DNA of 59,164 nucleotides from Hungatella sp. UBA4396 (lineage in GTDB: Bacteria; Bacillota; Clostridia; Lachnospirales; Lachnospiraceae): positions 1-59,164 of the forward strand of contig DGRE01000053.1 in the NCBI GenBank assembly GCA_002389905.1. The letters run 5' to 3'. The number at the start of each line of letters is the position of its first letter. Within the stretch, counting starts at the first letter, position 1. Shown here one piece after another: positions 1-7,495 of the stretch. The notes below the pieces were generated by a model. The model ran no database searches and was not told where the DNA came from. It saw only the letters and a program-made list of their open reading frames with translations. Position numbers and translations under genes: made by a program.

Positions 1-107
1 TACTTTTTTGTTTCAAACTTATCCTCTCAATAATATTTGATATGCAGTGTTGCAATAATAATACGAAACTTAAAATTTAAAATTTCTCATTTTTAGCTAA
101 TAACCAT

Positions 108-1772
108 TTATTCGAGGTGTGAACTAAAAATTGCCCACCTTCTGCCTTCCCTGCAATCTAAAATATCTATATTTTTATAGCGATTTTTCTGATCCAAAAC
201 ATATTCTTTTGAGGCGTTAATGATCATTTTCCCCGGTTCACTCAAACGTCTTATAAATGTATTCAATACTTTGTCAGCGTACATTTCATTTTCTGGAAAC
301 TCTTCTATAATTATATAATCATATCTTTTCTCAGGCGAAGGAAATATAAAAGATTCCCATTGTGTAAATAATTCAGCACAATCCGAAATACCTAACAGAT
401 CAGAAATCAGGCGTATATGACTAGTATAATTATGTAAATAGACATCTGTATTTCCTGATACCTCTTTTATTTTTTCTTTTATTTTTAACGGATTACTTCC
501 CAATCCGCAATTAACGCTAAGAATTTCCACATGTCCTTTGTTACAACAAGGAAGTGCATCAAACAGCAGGGCATCATAACAAAAGCCATTTTCCCATGGG
601 TCAATACCAAAAGATTCATAAAATGAAATTCTTCCATGACTGTAAAGATTATCAACAGTCTTTATTTCCTCCTGCATCGTGACAGAACCAAAATGATGAC
701 AATAAGCATCTTTAGCTAAATACATTTTATAACCATTACGCCGGCAGAGCAATGAAATCTTATCATCCGGAAATGCAAACCTTTCATTGGCATGCAAATA
801 ACCAGAAAATTGTAATTCCCACGCCGCCTTACCTCGTCTGATATCAATTGGATTACATAAACGGAACCTTTGTTCATGACGCCGGTAATCAAAAACATTA
901 TTTTTTTCAGCCGCTTTATTTAGTTCCGTCAAGTCCGAATAGGCCAAATAAATCGTCTGCAAATTACTCACATTGGGAGTTGACGGAACCACCCACGCAA
1001 TTGATTCATCTGAGTTAATACAGTCATATAAATTATTAATAGCATTAGGTGTAACGAGAACATCATTACTAATAAATAGATGATATTTCCCTTCCAAAAT
1101 TCTTAATGAAGCGCCTGATCCTCCTCCATTAACAGCTATATCAAACTGCTTATTGGGATTCAGATATTCAAAATATTCCTTTGTCCCATCTGTAGAGCCA
1201 TGATTTAAAAGAATCAACTCATAAGATATACCAACAGGAAGATTATTCATTAAACTTTCCAGGCAAAGTTTCGTATAGGGAAGCTTGTTATAAGCCATTA
1301 CAAGAATTGATAAATCATATTTATAGTTTCCCATTTTCTCAGCCTCTTCCACATATTGGTTTCGGCTATAAAAATGTATGTCTTCCGAATAATACTTTTT
1401 TACTTTCTCGGGATTTGGATAGCAAATTCCCCAAAAATAAAACATCATTCTCATCTCTTCAATCAAAGGAATCAATTCATATTCAATCTTATGTTTCGCT
1501 TTCAAAGGATTTTGATCTGCATATTCTCTAATTCTCTGTAAAGAACAGTAAACAGACTCAGATGCTTCCAGAATATTCAAATTATTTTCTTCTTTTTTTA
1601 ACGTTTTAGATACATTACGTATAGCACCAATTAAATCAACGAGATCCAAAGATACACGCAGGAAAACCTGATACCTTTTTTTATTCAAAAAATCCATTAA
1701 AGATTCTGAACACTCTAAGGCAGTGTCCATCATCTTTAAGATTTCCTCAGCCATTGCTTGATCTTTTACCAA
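108..1772 (-). CDS. Family 2 glycosyltransferase with helical N-terminal extension
   Basis: A 554-residue protein. Residues 1-150 are mostly helical with no recognised domain. A GT-A type domain begins near residue 154 (SILVMAY), followed by HGSTDGT at about 191-197, a variant of the DGSTDGT nucleotide-binding loop, and SND at about 235-237 where a DxD-like metal motif is expected. The last 150 residues look like a separate alpha/beta domain, possibly methyltransferase-like, but I see no firm motif. The start is a TTG: GGGAGG lies 8 bases upstream of it, whereas the first ATG (codon 7) is 26 bases from that site. Its place next to other glycosyltransferases and flagellin suggests flagellin glycosylation; that role is inferred. 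The 107 bases between it and the window edge are AT-rich and show no gene. Confidence 0.8.
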   Translation of the reverse strand: MVKDQAMAEEILKMMDTALECSESLMDFLNKKRYQVFLRVSLDLVDLIGAIRNVSKTLKKEENNLNILEASESVYCSLQRIREYADQNPLKAKHKIEYELIPLIEEMRMMFYFWGICYPNPEKVKKYYSEDIHFYSRNQYVEEAEKMGNYKYDLSILVMAYNKLPYTKLCLESLMNNLPVGISYELILLNHGSTDGTKEYFEYLNPNKQFDIAVNGGGSGASLRILEGKYHLFISNDVLVTPNAINNLYDCINSDESIAWVVPSTPNVSNLQTIYLAYSDLTELNKAAEKNNVFDYRRHEQRFRLCNPIDIRRGKAAWELQFSGYLHANERFAFPDDKISLLCRRNGYKMYLAKDAYCHHFGSVTMQEEIKTVDNLYSHGRISFYESFGIDPWENGFCYDALLFDALPCCNKGHVEILSVNCGLGSNPLKIKEKIKEVSGNTDVYLHNYTSHIRLISDLLGISDCAELFTQWESFIFPSPEKRYDYIIIEEFPENEMYADKVLNTFIRRLSEPGKMIINASKEYVLDQKNRYKNIDILDCREGRRWAIFSSHLE

Positions 1773-1796
1773 AAATAATACCTCCCAAAAGAATAC

Positions 1797-2442
1797 CTAT
1801 TGATCTATTAAAACCTTGTTATTAAAAATATTTCCAGCCTTTGTAACAAACTCCTTCTCCTCATCATTCAACAAAGCATATATCCGTTTTTTCAGAGCCT
1901 GAAAATCAGCCTGCTCTGATACTTTTATTAAAAACGCTTTATTCTTAAAAGAGGAAAGGTCATAAAGCTTTGATAAAAAGCCAAAAGTATTGTCTGCGTC
2001 TTTTCCTCATCTAGCTCTCGTTTTAAAAGTGCAAATATTTTCATCAAAACGAAAGATTCATAAGGTTCAGCTCGAAGAGCGAGAATTCCATACCATATCA
2101 TTTCAGAAAGTTGATTCTGTTTTTCGCAATAAAAGCAAAGCCATTTATATAAAAAAGGAAGTTTGCTTGATATGCTCAGGAAATCGTTACAGTTATACTG
2201 ATCAAGCATACAGAGCGCCTGGTCAAGCACAATTTTTTTTGCTGCTGAAAATCATTATACCACGGTAAGTGAAATACTTTTGCACCGAATTCTTCTGCTA
2301 TTTCCACCATTTTATCCGTAGAACCAGTATCTACAACGATCTGCTCATAAACAATTCCTTTTCCCCAATTAAGAGCCTGCCGGATATTTTTTTCTTCATT
2401 TTTTACAATCATACATTGCGACAGCCGGATACCAGATTTCAT
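1797..2442 (-). pseudogene. Decayed TPR-type glycosyltransferase (paralogue of the gene at 3567-4898)
   Basis: The first 60 or so residues (RLSQCMIVKNEEKNIRQAL, VVDTGSTD) are nearly identical to the N-terminus of the intact gene at 3567-4898. After NDF the frame shifts at about 2243, apparently by loss of one T, and the sequence jumps straight to the TPR-containing C-terminal part (VLDQALCMLDQY, ILALRAEPYE). About 230 codons, including the catalytic LDADEY region, are therefore missing. A second frameshift near 1985 leads into a third frame that still encodes the family C-terminus (KLYDLSSFKNKAFL) and stops at 1797. A ribosome binding site (AAGGGAG) still precedes the ATG at 2442. The gene cannot make an active enzyme. 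Confidence 0.85.
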
Positions 2443-2553
2443 AAAAGTTCTCCCTTGATTAAATAAGTGTCTTCGATACTTCAACTCCCCTGCCTCTCAA
2501 TCTTGAGAGGATTAGAGGTTTCTTTTTGTATCACTTTACTTCATAATAGACTT

Positions 2554-3164
2554 ATGAATATACTACAAAGAATCTTTTCGGACCATTATGAAGAAATGCT
2601 ATATATTCTTCATCCTCGCCAAGTCGTTATGGAAAACGTTGGCAGGTTGATTAACTGTGGGGACCCTTCCTTTGGCGGGGCCATGTATGTACTCATTGTC
2701 ATCATATGAAATTCGTTCCCTTCCGCTGCAAAAGCCGCTTTTGCCCTACCTGCGGTGTGAAGTATTCTCAGGAACGCTCTGCCTCTATGTCCTTTAAACT
2801 CATTCATTGTGTTCAAAGGCACTGTGTCTTTACCATTGATGAAGAACTCTGCCACTTCTTTTTAGAAGACCACTCTCTTCTTGACTGCCTCTTTCAGGCT
2901 GTCCGCAGTGTTGTCCTTCGTATGTTTCATAACATAAACAAATCCAAAAACTTTGTCCCTGGCTTTATCTGTGTTCTTCATACCTTCGGACACCCTCTGG
3001 AATGGCGCATCAACATTCTTCTGTCTTTTGGTTATGATCCTTTGAACTGTCCCAAGTGCGAACATGAAATGCAGTTTGTAGAACTTTATTATGATCACCA
3101 CAGAGTTTCTCTGGAAGAACTTTATGAAAGGGCAATGGCAAAAGCCAAATGTCGTTCCGCTTGA
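2554..3164 (+). pseudogene. IS91-family transposase, frameshifted and internally deleted
   Basis: The reading frame from ATG 2554 (MNILQRIFSDHYEEML) runs to about 2690, where a one-base frameshift moves it into the frame that continues with a zinc-finger-like segment (CTHCHH, then CRFCPTCGVKYSQ). This N-terminal cysteine-rich region is typical of IS91/IS801 transposases. The protein then runs through the DHSLLDCLFQAVRSVV region and, after HTFGHPLEW at about 2998, jumps to a short C-terminal stretch (NCPKCEHEMQFVELYY). The central HUH and catalytic tyrosine regions are absent. Intact relatives are about 370-400 residues; about 200 remain here. Not functional. Confidence 0.75.
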
Positions 3165-3222
3165 TTTTTTTGCCTGTCTGTATCATACTTGATTTATTAA
3201 CAGACAGAAGGACTTAAAATCA

Positions 3223-3402
3223 ATGGATCCAAAACTTATAGATGAACTCAGACAAACATATATCAAAAATCCTCCGGAAGGAATGACTGCAAAACTTGTG
3301 CGGAACATAACCGACTCTGATTTACTGGACATGCATTACTTCCTTATCGAAGATGATGACCTTGATGATGACGAATTTGAAGAAGGCGTTTACATCTTCT
3401 AA
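3223..3402 (+). CDS. Small acidic protein downstream of the IS91 transposase remnant
   Basis: A 59-residue ORF with a GAAGGA-type ribosome binding site about 10 bases before its ATG. It begins MDPKLIDELRQTYIKNPPEG and ends in a strongly acidic tail (EDDDLDDDEFEEG). I do not recognise a characterised domain. Because it follows the transposase remnant by 58 bases on the same strand, it is probably an accessory ORF of the element rather than a host gene. Whether it is expressed now that the element is dead cannot be judged. Confidence 0.5.
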   Translation: MDPKLIDELRQTYIKNPPEGMTAKLVRNITDSDLLDMHYFLIEDDDLDDDEFEEGVYIF

Positions 3403-3566
3403 CAGCATCGTCTGTTTCTCATGCCCGCTTTCAGCGGATATTTTCACAGCCGAGAGCTCTTCGCAGAAGAACTTTCCTATTACACGAGACGACTGCCAAT
3501 ATACCTTGCAGTGCCTGTGACTAATATACTTTTCAAGGGTCAATCCCTCCAGCTCTGATTCTTCAT

Positions 3567-4898
3567 TCAAAAGATTTCCCCGGCATCAGCAAGGAATTCC
3601 TTCTCTTTCTCTGACAGCAAAGCCTCCAACTTCTTTGTCAGCGAAGGAAACAGGTTTTTCTCTGAGGACTTTACTAAAAAGGCTTTATTTTTAAAGGAAG
3701 AAAGATCATAGAGCTTAGACAGAAAAGCAAAGGTGCCCTCCGCAGTCTCTTCCTCTCCAGGCTCTCTTTTCAGTAAAAGCAATATCACACTTAACACATC
3801 AATACGATAAGGCTCTCTCCTGAGGGCCAATACCCCATATCGTATAGCCTCTTGCAGGAGTTCTCGTTTATAACTTGAAAAGCAAAGCTGCTGATAGACA
3901 AGGAAAAGTTGACCTGGCAAATCCAGATCGGCTGTATCTGTATACTGCTCCAGAAGCTGAAGAGCCTGTTCTAAATGCTTCTTTCCATTTTCTTCATCCC
4001 CTTTGCGATAAAACCATTCTCCAAGCCAAAAATCTACATCCGGAGAAGTATACCCCCCGTTCTTTGCTTTTTGATAGGCATAAAGCATCTCCTCTTCACC
4101 GCAGGAGTTTCTCTGATATCTCACTTTAAGAAGATTGGCCCAATTCGTGTTTTTTCTTATTTCCCCTATTGCAGCCTCTGGATTTTCAATAATACGAAGG
4201 TAGATTTTTTCCGCTTCTTCTTTCCGACCTGCCGCAGACAGAGAATCCGCCAGATAAGACCACAGCCCGTCGTCTTCCGGATGTTCTTCCAGTTCCATCT
4301 GAATCATGGAGATATTGCGTTCTTCCTTGTTTTGCTCTTTAAATGCCTCAGAAGTATATCCGGTATGGAAAATAGTAAGTTCTTTTATCATATTCAGCGC
4401 AAAAACCTGACCGCCGTCTGTCAATCCCAGCATCTCATGAATCCGATTTTTATAACGGAGGTTAGGCATATTCCTGAATATCCGTTCTTGAGCTCCTGTA
4501 TTCGCCACATTTCCATTAATATCCAAATTCGCCAACAAATGAACAATCGAGTGAGGTCTAAGAGATGGATAAAACATCTTTTCCAACCGTTTTATAAGAG
4601 GCAGAATCTTCTTTGCTTCTTCTGGTGAAAAGTATTCATCTGCATCCAAAAAAGCGATCCAATTCCCCTTCGCCTGTTCAATGGCAAAGTTTTTAGCCGC
4701 CGAAAAGTCATTGACCCATGGAAAATAAAGCACCTTTGCCCCCATTTCTTTTGCTATCTCTACTGTCTGGTCTGTTGAGCCGGTATCCACTACGATCTGT
4801 TCACAAACAATCCCCTTGCCCCAGCTAAGAGCCCGCCGGATGTTCTTTTCCTCATTCTTCACAATCATACACTGGGACAGGCGAATGGATGGCTTCAT
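3567..4898 (-). CDS. Family 2 glycosyltransferase with C-terminal TPR repeats
   Basis: A 443-residue protein. The N-terminal GT-A domain has SQCMIVKNEE at about 8-17, VVDTGSTD at about 36-43 and the metal-binding FLDADEY at about 83-89, all typical of family-2 transferases that use a nucleotide sugar. The C-terminal half (about 200-400) is helical with TPR-like spacing (YLADSLSAAGRKEEAEKIY). A strong AAAGGAGG site precedes the ATG. It lies directly downstream of the flagellin gene, separated from it by a terminator. Clostridial transferases of this form next to flagellin are commonly assigned to flagellin glycosylation; the acceptor and sugar here are inferred. The decayed copy at 1797-2442 is its closest relative in the window. 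Confidence 0.85.
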   Translation of the reverse strand: MKPSIRLSQCMIVKNEEKNIRRALSWGKGIVCEQIVVDTGSTDQTVEIAKEMGAKVLYFPWVNDFSAAKNFAIEQAKGNWIAFLDADEYFSPEEAKKILPLIKRLEKMFYPSLRPHSIVHLLANLDINGNVANTGAQERIFRNMPNLRYKNRIHEMLGLTDGGQVFALNMIKELTIFHTGYTSEAFKEQNKEERNISMIQMELEEHPEDDGLWSYLADSLSAAGRKEEAEKIYLRIIENPEAAIGEIRKNTNWANLLKVRYQRNSCGEEEMLYAYQKAKNGGYTSPDVDFWLGEWFYRKGDEENGKKHLEQALQLLEQYTDTADLDLPGQLFLVYQQLCFSSYKRELLQEAIRYGVLALRREPYRIDVLSVILLLLKREPGEEETAEGTFAFLSKLYDLSSFKNKAFLVKSSEKNLFPSLTKKLEALLSEKEKEFLADAGEIF

Positions 4899-4913
4899 AT
4901 CAATTTCCTCCTT

Positions 4914-4946
4914 TAAAAAATCCCCCGAAAATAGTTTTCCGGGGGA
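4914..4946 (-). terminator. Rho-independent terminator of the flagellin gene
   Basis: Read on the minus strand, a stem built from TCCCCCGGAAAA and TTTTCGGGGGA (one bulged base) is followed by TTTTTT. It lies 24 bases after the flagellin stop codon and just before the ribosome binding site of the next glycosyltransferase gene. Confidence 0.85.
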
Positions 4947-4969
4947 TATGAAATACAGATATGACGTGA

Positions 4970-5788
4970 TTACTGAAGTAACTGTAATACACCCTGTGGA
5001 AGCTGATTTGCCTGAGCAAGCATGGCCTGAGAAGCCTGAACCAAAATGTTGTTCTTGGTGTAAGCCATCATCTCTTTTGCCATATCAACGTCACGGATAC
5101 GGCTTTCAGCAGCAGTCATGTTCTCCTGAGTCACTCCTAAGTTGTTAACTGTATGCTCCAGACGATTCTGCTGTGCGCCCAACTTACCACGGACACCAGA
5201 AACATAATTGATAGCTGATTTAACAGCATCTACAGTAGTCTTGGCATCAGCTTGAGTTGAAATATTAATACCAGAAACGCCTAAATCAGTAGCCGTAATG
5301 GACTTAAGGTCTACTGTTAAGTTATTGTCAGTACTGATGGTGTCACCAATCTGAAGATCAATACCAGACGCTGTATTCAGAAGGTCCATACCATTAAACT
5401 TTGTAGTATTAGCGATACGCTCAATCTCTGTTGCCAGTTCAGTGTACTCATCGTTTAACGCTGTACGGTCAACAGAATTCTGATAAACCCCATTAGCAGA
5501 CTGCATTCCCAGCTCTACCATACGGTTTAACATGGAATGGACTTCTGTCATAGCACCTTCTGCTGTCTGGATTAAAGAGATACCGTCATTAGCATTCTTC
5601 TGAGCGGTCTCAAGGCTCGTAATCTGCGCTCTCATCTTCTCGGAGATAGCCAAACCTGCTGCATCATCACCTGCACGGTTGATTCTAAAACCAGAAGATA
5701 ATTTCTCAAGGCTCTTTCCTACTGCGGTGTTGTTGTTTCCTAACTGTCTGTGTGCATTTAAAGCTGCGATATTGTGTTGAATTCTCAT
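4970..5788 (-). CDS. hag: Flagellin
   Basis: A 272-residue flagellin, the filament subunit exported by the flagellar type III apparatus. The conserved N-terminal D0/D1 region (MRIQHNIAALNAHRQL, LSSGFRINRAGDDAAGLAIS) and C-terminal D1/D0 region (AESRIRDVDMAKEMM, NILVQASQAMLAQANQ) are both complete. The variable centre is very short (about residues 140-190), so this is a minimal, B. subtilis Hag-like flagellin. GGAGG lies 8 bases before the ATG. The gene is flanked on both sides by glycosyltransferases. Its leader carries a hairpin that looks like a CsrA site, and a possible sigma-28-type promoter lies about 170 bases upstream. Confidence 0.97.
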   Translation of the reverse strand: MRIQHNIAALNAHRQLGNNNTAVGKSLEKLSSGFRINRAGDDAAGLAISEKMRAQITSLETAQKNANDGISLIQTAEGAMTEVHSMLNRMVELGMQSANGVYQNSVDRTALNDEYTELATEIERIANTTKFNGMDLLNTASGIDLQIGDTISTDNNLTVDLKSITATDLGVSGINISTQADAKTTVDAVKSAINYVSGVRGKLGAQQNRLEHTVNNLGVTQENMTAAESRIRDVDMAKEMMAYTKNNILVQASQAMLAQANQLPQGVLQLLQ

Positions 5789-5813
5789 AGATATTTCCTC
5801 CTTGAATGTGTTT

Positions 5814-5833
5814 CAGGGAATTCCTTTTCCCTG
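5814..5833 (-). promoter_or_regulatory. Candidate CsrA-binding hairpin in the flagellin leader
   Basis: In the mRNA sense the sequence forms a perfect 7-bp stem (CAGGGAA / TTCCCTG) with the 6-base loop AAGGAA, which presents GGA in a hairpin loop, the hallmark of a CsrA site. A second GGA is part of the Shine-Dalgarno sequence (5797-5801), about 20-25 bases downstream. That is a suitable distance for one CsrA dimer to bridge both. Known biology: CsrA represses hag translation in B. subtilis through two such sites. No csrA or fliW gene lies in the window. Confidence 0.5.
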
Positions 5834-5964
5834 TGTTATGTGTTTTCCTTATTCAGGAAAATAAGTAAATCGTTTGAACGGAATCTTACGGGGTACCAGC
5901 CGCTTTATCAATTCCAGACTTATGACACTTGTGTCTTAGGAAGTGTAACTTCCTTTCATGTGTA

Positions 5965-5992
5965 TTATCGTATTGGAGCCAATAAAAGATAA
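5965..5992 (-). promoter_or_regulatory. Possible sigma-28 (SigD)-type promoter for flagellin
   Basis: On the minus strand TACGATAA (5965-5972) resembles the sigma-28 -10 element GCCGATAA. TTAT lies 16 bases upstream, where TAAA would be expected at 15. The match is imperfect, but the same layout recurs before the motility gene at 7210-7401, which raises its credibility. Confidence 0.3.
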
Positions 5993-6100
5993 GCCCTTTT
6001 TAAATATTTTTAATTATTTTTTATTTACTCCTATTGGTGTCCTTCATTCAGCTTACCGCCGCAGCTCTTGCTTCCTGCTCTTTCATAGACAATTTTCCCT

Positions 6101-7168
6101 TTATAACAGACTCTCTATAGACGAAACGGCTGGACAGGCAGACAATTCATAATATTTTTTTGCCATATCCAAATTTCCTGCCGCCTCATACCATGCCCCA
6201 AGATTGTATGCTGCCTTGAAGCTTCCGCATCCGTACACCCCTTGATGCTGAGGAACCTCTCCGATCTCTATGCACTTTAAGTAACTTTTTTCTATAAGCG
6301 GCAGATAGTTCTGATATTTTACAATGTCAGACAATATCAACTTCACATAAAATATACCACACAAAAAATTGAAGTCTGCATATTTTTGTAAATCCGGATT
6401 GACTTCATCAACTATTTTCAATGCCTTTTCAAAATTTTCAATTTCAATTAAGGCGTAGATATATTTTATCAAACCTTTTCTATAAAAATTATCACTCTTT
6501 CTTACGCTGTTATAAAAGTCTTCAAAATATGTCATAGCTTCTTTGTGTCTGTTCATGTTTACCAGTGTTGATGCAACTTGATACAGAAAATAAGAATCAT
6601 TGGGATTATTATTTAATTCCTCAAGCAGGATGGGTAAATTTCTCTCTGGCTTATTAGGCATAAGGTATCCATCATGTTCGAAGATTAGCGGTACAGGTAT
6701 ACGAGATAGTCCGCTGTCAACCTGCTCATGGATTTTACCGTAATAGTAAATACCTTTAGGTATTATCCTTGTTGTATAGTCTATTCCGTAACTAAGCTCA
6801 CCGTTGTCCATATATGCATTTTTTATCTGTATTGCGCCCAGCAAATCAACACGGTCCAAAAGCTTCGATATATCGCTCCTTCTGCCCTGAACTAAATACT
6901 CATCAGCATCAAGTATCAAATTCCAGTCACTGTCTGATTTTGACAATGCAAAATTTCTGGCATCTGAAAAGTCATTTTTCCATGCATAATCGTAAATCTT
7001 AGCCCCAAAAGAGACAGCTATTTGTTTTGTAGCATCTTCTGAGCCCGTATCAACAATGATCATGTCATCTACCAAATCTTTAACACTTTTCAAGCATCTC
7101 GCAAGGCAGCGTTCTTCATTTTTTACTATCATAACTAAATTAAGTTTTTTCACCAGCAAATCCCTCAT
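6101..7168 (-). CDS. Family 2 glycosyltransferase with TPR-like C-terminus
   Basis: A 355-residue protein with the GT-A motifs LVMIVKNEER (about 11-20), VDTGSED (about 39-45) and ILDADEY (about 85-91), followed by a helical TPR-like half. It is the same broad family as the gene at 3567-4898 but clearly diverged from it. It lies immediately upstream of flagellin, so the two probably belong to one functional unit. The start is uncertain: the ATG at 7168 has a weak site (AAGAAG), while a GTG at 7153 (codon 6) has GAGGG 8 bases before it. Starting there would remove five residues and leave the catalytic domain intact. Confidence 0.82.
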   Translation of the reverse strand: MRDLLVKKLNLVMIVKNEERCLARCLKSVKDLVDDMIIVDTGSEDATKQIAVSFGAKIYDYAWKNDFSDARNFALSKSDSDWNLILDADEYLVQGRRSDISKLLDRVDLLGAIQIKNAYMDNGELSYGIDYTTRIIPKGIYYYGKIHEQVDSGLSRIPVPLIFEHDGYLMPNKPERNLPILLEELNNNPNDSYFLYQVASTLVNMNRHKEAMTYFEDFYNSVRKSDNFYRKGLIKYIYALIEIENFEKALKIVDEVNPDLQKYADFNFLCGIFYVKLILSDIVKYQNYLPLIEKSYLKCIEIGEVPQHQGVYGCGSFKAAYNLGAWYEAAGNLDMAKKYYELSACPAVSSIESLL

Positions 7169-7209
7169 CTTCTTAAGGTTGAATCCTCTCTGTATCTCTC
7201 ATTTTAAGA

Positions 7210-7401
7210 TCAGCCTCTCACATCCAAAATCTGCCCAATCCCATCCACAGGCACCTGCTCCGGAATCGCCTCTTCCACCATCTTAAGCAGCCCAGCCGCT
7301 GCAATCTCCTGGGAATTCATAGCCTTCTTTGCCACACTGAGCCCTGCACTCTGCTGAACCCTTGCAAGACTCATATCTATACTCATTGCACCAATATCCA
7401 T
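7210..7401 (-). CDS. YjfB-family putative motility protein
   Basis: A 63-residue protein (MDIGAMSIDMSLARVQQSAG, VAKKAMNSQE, AAAGLLKMVEE) that fits the small YjfB motility family, whose members in clostridia and bacilli are found in flagellar regulons. The molecular function of the family is not established. AAAGGAG precedes the ATG. A CCGATA-type promoter element lies about 65 bases upstream, similar to the one before flagellin, which fits co-regulation with motility genes. It has no membrane segment or signal peptide. Confidence 0.75.
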   Translation of the reverse strand: MDIGAMSIDMSLARVQQSAGLSVAKKAMNSQEIAAAGLLKMVEEAIPEQVPVDGIGQILDVRG

Positions 7402-7463
7402 AATTCCACTCTCCTTTCACGGAATATACCTGATCAGAACTCCTGATTCATCCCGATACTATT

Positions 7464-7491
7464 ATATCGGTTACTTCAACCACTAAAATAA
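7464..7491 (-). promoter_or_regulatory. Possible sigma-28-type promoter for the YjfB-like gene
   Basis: On the minus strand ACCGATAT (7464-7471) matches the core of the sigma-28 -10 element, with TTAT 16 bases upstream at 7488-7491. The element also contains TATAAT, so a sigma-A promoter cannot be excluded, although no good -35 for sigma-A is present. Confidence 0.35.
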
Positions 7492-7495
7492 CCCC

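Larger units (their letters stand above)
2480..3566 (+). mobile_element. IS91-like insertion sequence remnant (boundaries approximate)
   Basis: A plus-strand block set among minus-strand glycosyltransferase genes. It holds a degenerate IS91-family transposase followed by a small acidic ORF. A short hairpin (CCTCTC, 6-base loop, GAGAGG) lies at 2493-2510, just upstream of the transposase, and could belong to the left end. The 164 bases from 3403 to 3566 carry no convincing gene and may contain the right end, but I cannot fix either boundary. IS91 elements move by rolling-circle replication and make no target duplications, so direct repeats are not expected. The internal deletion in the transposase makes autonomous movement impossible. 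Confidence 0.5.
5789..6100 (-). other. Structured flagellin leader and intergenic region
   Basis: No gene is seen in these 312 bases. On the minus strand they hold a possible sigma-28-type promoter (5965-5992) and several small hairpins: GGAAGT/ACTTCC near 5939-5953, GACAC/GTGTC near 5926-5937, a 7-bp stem at 5843-5861, and the CsrA-like hairpin at 5814-5833. This is an unusually structured leader for a gene translated at high level. Confidence 0.55.

Noticed and set aside
2467..2709. A separate plus-strand gene before the IS91 transposase remnant
   Set aside because: From 2554 onward it is the N-terminal part of the same transposase, split off by a frameshift near 2690.
3322..3570. An 82-codon minus-strand frame after the glycosyltransferase stop
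   Set aside because: It starts at a TTG inside the preceding gene's end without a ribosome binding site, runs antisense through the small acidic ORF of the IS remnant, and has no recognisable motif.
5926..5953. Small palindromes far upstream in the flagellin leader as regulator operators
   Set aside because: They are short (5-6 bp arms) and lie in an AT-rich leader, so chance pairing is as likely as function.
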